Positions 60,816-64,000 of a stretch of DNA of 64,000 nucleotides are shown here, one piece after another; positions within the stretch are counted from its first letter, which is position 1, and the number at the start of each line of letters is the position of its first letter. Position numbers and translations under genes: made by a program. Origin of the DNA: Gerris lacustris (Eukaryota > Arthropoda > Insecta > Hemiptera > Gerridae); the NCBI GenBank assembly GCA_951217055.1, contig OX578276.1, positions 61,255,307 through 61,319,306 on the forward strand, read 5' to 3'. The notes beneath the pieces were generated by a model. That model did no database searches, was not told the origin of the DNA, and saw only the letters and a list, made by a program, of their open reading frames with translations.

Positions 60816-62484
60816 TCCTTCTATAAATAAAAAAAAAAAAATTATAATCATCTCTCATCCATAAAATCCATCATGATTTTATAATCATTAGTCCCGTAAA
60901 TATTAGCAATGTCAATATTAATGATAATTATTAGCAACGATAATATAATTTAATAAATTTATTAAACATAACAATGTAGAGCATTAAATTTCAATAAGAT
61001 TTTAAATAGATGAGGATCATGATAAAATATAGGGTATCCATTTTATCAAAACATATTTCATTGTTCTAATCAGGAGCCGAATAAATTAAGTACTCTTTTT
61101 CGTTTTAGTTTGATATAATGAACTTGTTAGACAAAATATGAGCGAATAAATTAACATACATAAACAAGAATTTAATATACTTATTTTGTCTAAAGGTAAT
61201 TAAAGAATTTTAAGTACTTTGAAAAATAAGTAATGTATTTATACAAAAATCGTTCTGAAAGTGTATTTCAGTTAATTTCAGTGTAATTCAGTGAAGTGTA
61301 TTACAGTTAAATTTTTGATATTAGAAGCGTTTTATAGCAGCTTCTGAAGCCTGAGTTTAAGATCTCTAAGAGAAGAACACTTCAGAGAATTTGTGAATCC
61401 TGATGTTTCAAATCTATGTCAGAGATCTTTATCATAAGAACACTCAATCATATTATATATAATTAGCAACTCAATTTTATTTTTCTCTAATTCAAATAGC
61501 AAGGCCAAACTACAATACCATAGTTATCTCATCGGATTTCAACTGTACTTATCAGGATTCATTAGAATTTAAAAATAATTCAATAAATATTACTTTAAAA
61601 GAAACGTTCATAGTACAGTTACATAGAAAATGTTTTATAAATATAACTTTGTAGAAGAATTGATTTATTTTTACGGCCTCTTAAAAATCTTAACTACAAA
61701 AACAGCAATTCTGCACTTTTCGTCGTATAAATAAACTTAACGCTTTAGTTTACGATAACGATTTCAGTTTCTAAAAATATCTTATTACCCTTAACCGGTC
61801 TGTAAAGAAAAAACATTTTAGAACATGCTTTTATCTTTTATTCTTTTTATATAATTAATTAACTGGTTTTTATATAAAGCTCTAGTTGTATCATATAATA
61901 TATAACGTAACGAGATCAACAAAAATTACATAGAACTTATAAATTTAAGCTACTAACAATATGTTTGTATTGTAACAATTGTTCATGACAATTTATTGGC
62001 TTTACTTTGTTTTGACTTGGCCTGCTTTATTTATTTAAATCTGAATTATTTTAACGACCTTTATTTATTTTTTTTTTTCTTTACTCGTATAAAAAAAACC
62101 TTGAAGTGCAGATTAAGAATATGAATGGTTTATATTTTATATTATTTTTATATGCAGAATTATGATCTTTGTGAGCTTAAATTACAACTTGATTAAACAA
62201 AATTTATCGTTTTTAATAATGAAAAATTAGTTCTTCTGCAAATATAAATAGTCAAGAAACTACGAATCGCAGGGTATATTACTTTTAATAGGGTATTGAA
62301 TGATATAAAGTGTAATCCTAAAAAGTTTTAATGAAGGTGTTGGAAATAAAATAAAGTATTTCATTTAATAGCTTGGTTCACATAGTAATCAATATAATGC
62401 ACTAGGAAAAGCCACTTATTTTACTGAATTTATGATATTAAGGATATGTATAGGAAATAAGTTTCCCTGGCTATTTCTCCTTTT
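60816..62484. other. Unassigned AT-rich region
   Basis: No gene was recognised. A CAGTTAATTTCAGTGTAATTCAGTG-like run of short repeats lies near 61268-61300. A direct repeat of (C/G)AGAGATCT-type motifs is near 61360-61430. Confidence 0.45.
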
Positions 62485-62577
62485 GGTAATTGTTAATTAG
62501 GAGCCCTCCCTAAAAGTTAGCGGTGTTAAGAGAAACCACCTCTAACTTTTAGGGAGGCTCCTAATTTACAAGTACCC
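62485..62577. mobile_element. 93-bp MITE, second copy of the 17879 family
   Basis: GGTAATTGTTAATTAGGAGC and its partner GCTCCTAATTTACAAGTACC form the outer repeat. CTCCCTAAAAGTTAG and CTAACTTTTAGGGAG form a perfect inner inverted repeat. Same length as the copy at 17879-17971. Confidence 0.8.
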
Positions 62578-62699
62578 TTCTTTTACATAAAAAAAAAATA
62601 AGAACAAAAATAGTTAATCAGGGCTAAAAAGTAAATTAACGTTAACAACCTTATTTCAATCTAATAAATAAAAAGAAACAGTCTCTCCCCGGAAGATAA

Positions 62700-62800
62700 T
62701 ACTTGTTTATTTATCAAACCAGCTTTCGGCTTTTATAAAGCCATCATCAGTGCCGATTTCAGTAGAACTAGAGATAAATTATGTATAAAGAAAGTATGAC
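62700..62800 (-). repeat. Half element with hammerhead-like core
   Basis: On the minus strand, 62750-62721 reads CTGATGA, one T, then a strong GGCTTT…AAAGCC stem, GAAA and GCTG. The stem and both conserved boxes are intact, but the base after the U would be G, which hammerheads do not cleave. Flanks TTTATTTATCAAACCAGC resemble the outer arm of the palindrome at 13888. Confidence 0.5.
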
Positions 62801-62826
62801 TCGCCCACTACATATACTTTCATTAC

Positions 62827-62885
62827 AGTGGCGTACACAGGGGGGGGGGGGGGGGCCAAGGGGCCCTGGCCCCCCCCGAAATGAT
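62827..62885 (+). mobile_element. hAT-like terminus
   Basis: CAGTGGCGTACACAGG followed by a G-run and GGGGCCCTGGCCCCC resembles the termini at 2984, 5470 and 5843. The opposite end was not found before the satellite array, so this is a truncated end. Confidence 0.5.
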
Positions 62886-63030
62886 TACATACCTAAGACC
62901 CGCCATACACTTAAAATAAAAAAAAACAGAGTAATGACAGATGCATTCGAATTGGCTGTGAATATTTTCCAATAAAAGGAATTAATTATGTATTATTGGT
63001 GTGTATAAACTTAATCACCCCAAATAAGCT

Positions 63031-64000
63031 CGGCCCGGATTTGCCGATAGAATTAAATTCATTCAACACTATACCGGCCCGATTGTCGGCTGGGCCCGGA
63101 TTTTGCCGATGGAATTAAATTTAATAAACACTATACCGGCCCGACTGTCGGCTGGGCCCGGATTTTGCCGATGGAATAAAATTTATTAAACACTATACCG
63201 ACCCGACTGTCGGCTGGGCCCGTATTTTGCCGATGGAATTAAATTTATTAAACACTATACCGGCCCGACTGTTGGCTGGGCCCGTATTTTGCTGATGGAA
63301 TTAAATTTAGTAAACACTATACCGGCCCGACTGTCGGCTGGGCCCGGATTTTGCCGATGGAATTAAATTTATTAAACACTACACCGGCCCGACTGTTGGC
63401 TGGGCCCGGATTTTGCCGATGGAATTAAATTTATTAAACACTACACCGGCCCGACTGTTGGCTGGGCCCGGATTTTGCCGATGGAATTAAATTTATTAAA
63501 CACTACACCGGCCCGACTGTTGGCTGGGCCCGGATTTTGCCGATGGAATTAAATTTATTAAACACTATACCGGCCCGACTGTCGGCTGGAACTGGATTTT
63601 TCCGATGGAATTAAATTTATTAAACACTATACCGGCCCGACTGTCGGCTGGAACTGGATTTTGCCGATGGAATTAAATTTATTAAACACTATACCGGCCC
63701 GACTGTCGGCTGGGCCCGGATTTTGCCGATGGAATTAAATTTATTAAACACTACACCGGCCCGACTGTTGGCTGGGCCCGGATTTTGCCGATGGAATTAA
63801 ATTTATTAAACACTATACCGGCCCGACTGTCGGCTGGAACTGGATTTTTCCGATGGAATTAAATTTATTAAACACTATACCGGCCCGACTGTCGGCTGGA
63901 ACTGGATTTTTCTGATGGAATTAAATTTATTAAACACTATACCGGCCCGACTGTCGGCTGGGCCCGGATTTTTGTCGATGAAACTAAAACTATTAAACAC
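63031..64000. repeat. 62-bp satellite array, open at the window edge
   Basis: About 15 tandem units of 62 bp (GAATTAAATTTATTAAACAC, then TA(T/C)ACCGGCCCGACTGT, then GGCTGG and CCGATG). The first unit is diverged and the rest are nearly identical. Three subtypes are visible: A (…TATACC…GTCGG…GGGCCCGG), C (…TACACC…GTTGG…GGGCCCGG) and B (…TATACC…GTCGG…GGAACTGG). From 63484 they follow the order C-B-B-A twice. It is markedly more GC-rich than its surroundings and has CCGAC/GTCGG and GGGCCC self-pairing. No protein coding. Confidence 0.95.

Overview
The window looks like gene-poor nuclear DNA of an arthropod. It is AT-rich, full of (TA)n, poly(A/T) and poly(C/G) tracts, and packed with DNA-transposon remnants and diverged noncoding repeats. 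The one well-preserved protein-coding unit is an endonuclease/reverse-transcriptase non-LTR retrotransposon of the kind common in insect genomes. A core promoter of Drosophila type (Inr plus correctly spaced DPE) also fits an arthropod. I cannot name the species. No complete host protein-coding gene, tRNA or rRNA gene was recognised.

Layout. 1-2 kb: a short inverted repeat, then the only candidate host transcription start (Inr at 1521, DPE at 1550, splice donor at 1735/1736). 2.98-5.84 kb: a hAT-type element with perfect 17-bp terminal inverted repeats and a perfect 8-bp target duplication. It contains a long (TA)n tract, a broken hAT transposase and a second hAT-like terminus. A weak candidate exon (5913-6026) follows. 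6.4-8.3 kb: two long foldbacks (586 and 202 bp) and a tandem duplication. 9.9-22.5 kb: scattered MITEs, a 43-bp minisatellite and eroded repeats. 22.64-26.91 kb: an apparently intact non-LTR retrotransposon with ORF1 and ORF2, flanked on both sides by (TA)n. 27-62 kb: several copies of two long noncoding repeat families, a hAT-derived element with 8-bp target duplications (30647-31338), two PIF/Harbinger-like MITEs with TTA/TAA duplications (33348-33554 and 37219-37785), a possible tRNA-derived SINE, and several foldbacks, one with a hammerhead-like core in its loop (54168-54199). 63.03 kb to the window end: a 62-bp satellite array that becomes a four-unit, 248-bp higher-order repeat and runs off the edge.

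The most interesting signal is in the retrotransposon. ORF1 ends at TGA followed by CTAG, the context known for efficient stop-codon readthrough. ORF2 lies in the same reading frame, six sense codons downstream, with no other stop between them. The element could therefore make some ORF1-ORF2 fusion protein by readthrough. The second most interesting signal is a group of repeats with hammerhead-ribozyme-like cores. Everything here is read by eye; family assignments rest on motif recognition, not on searches.
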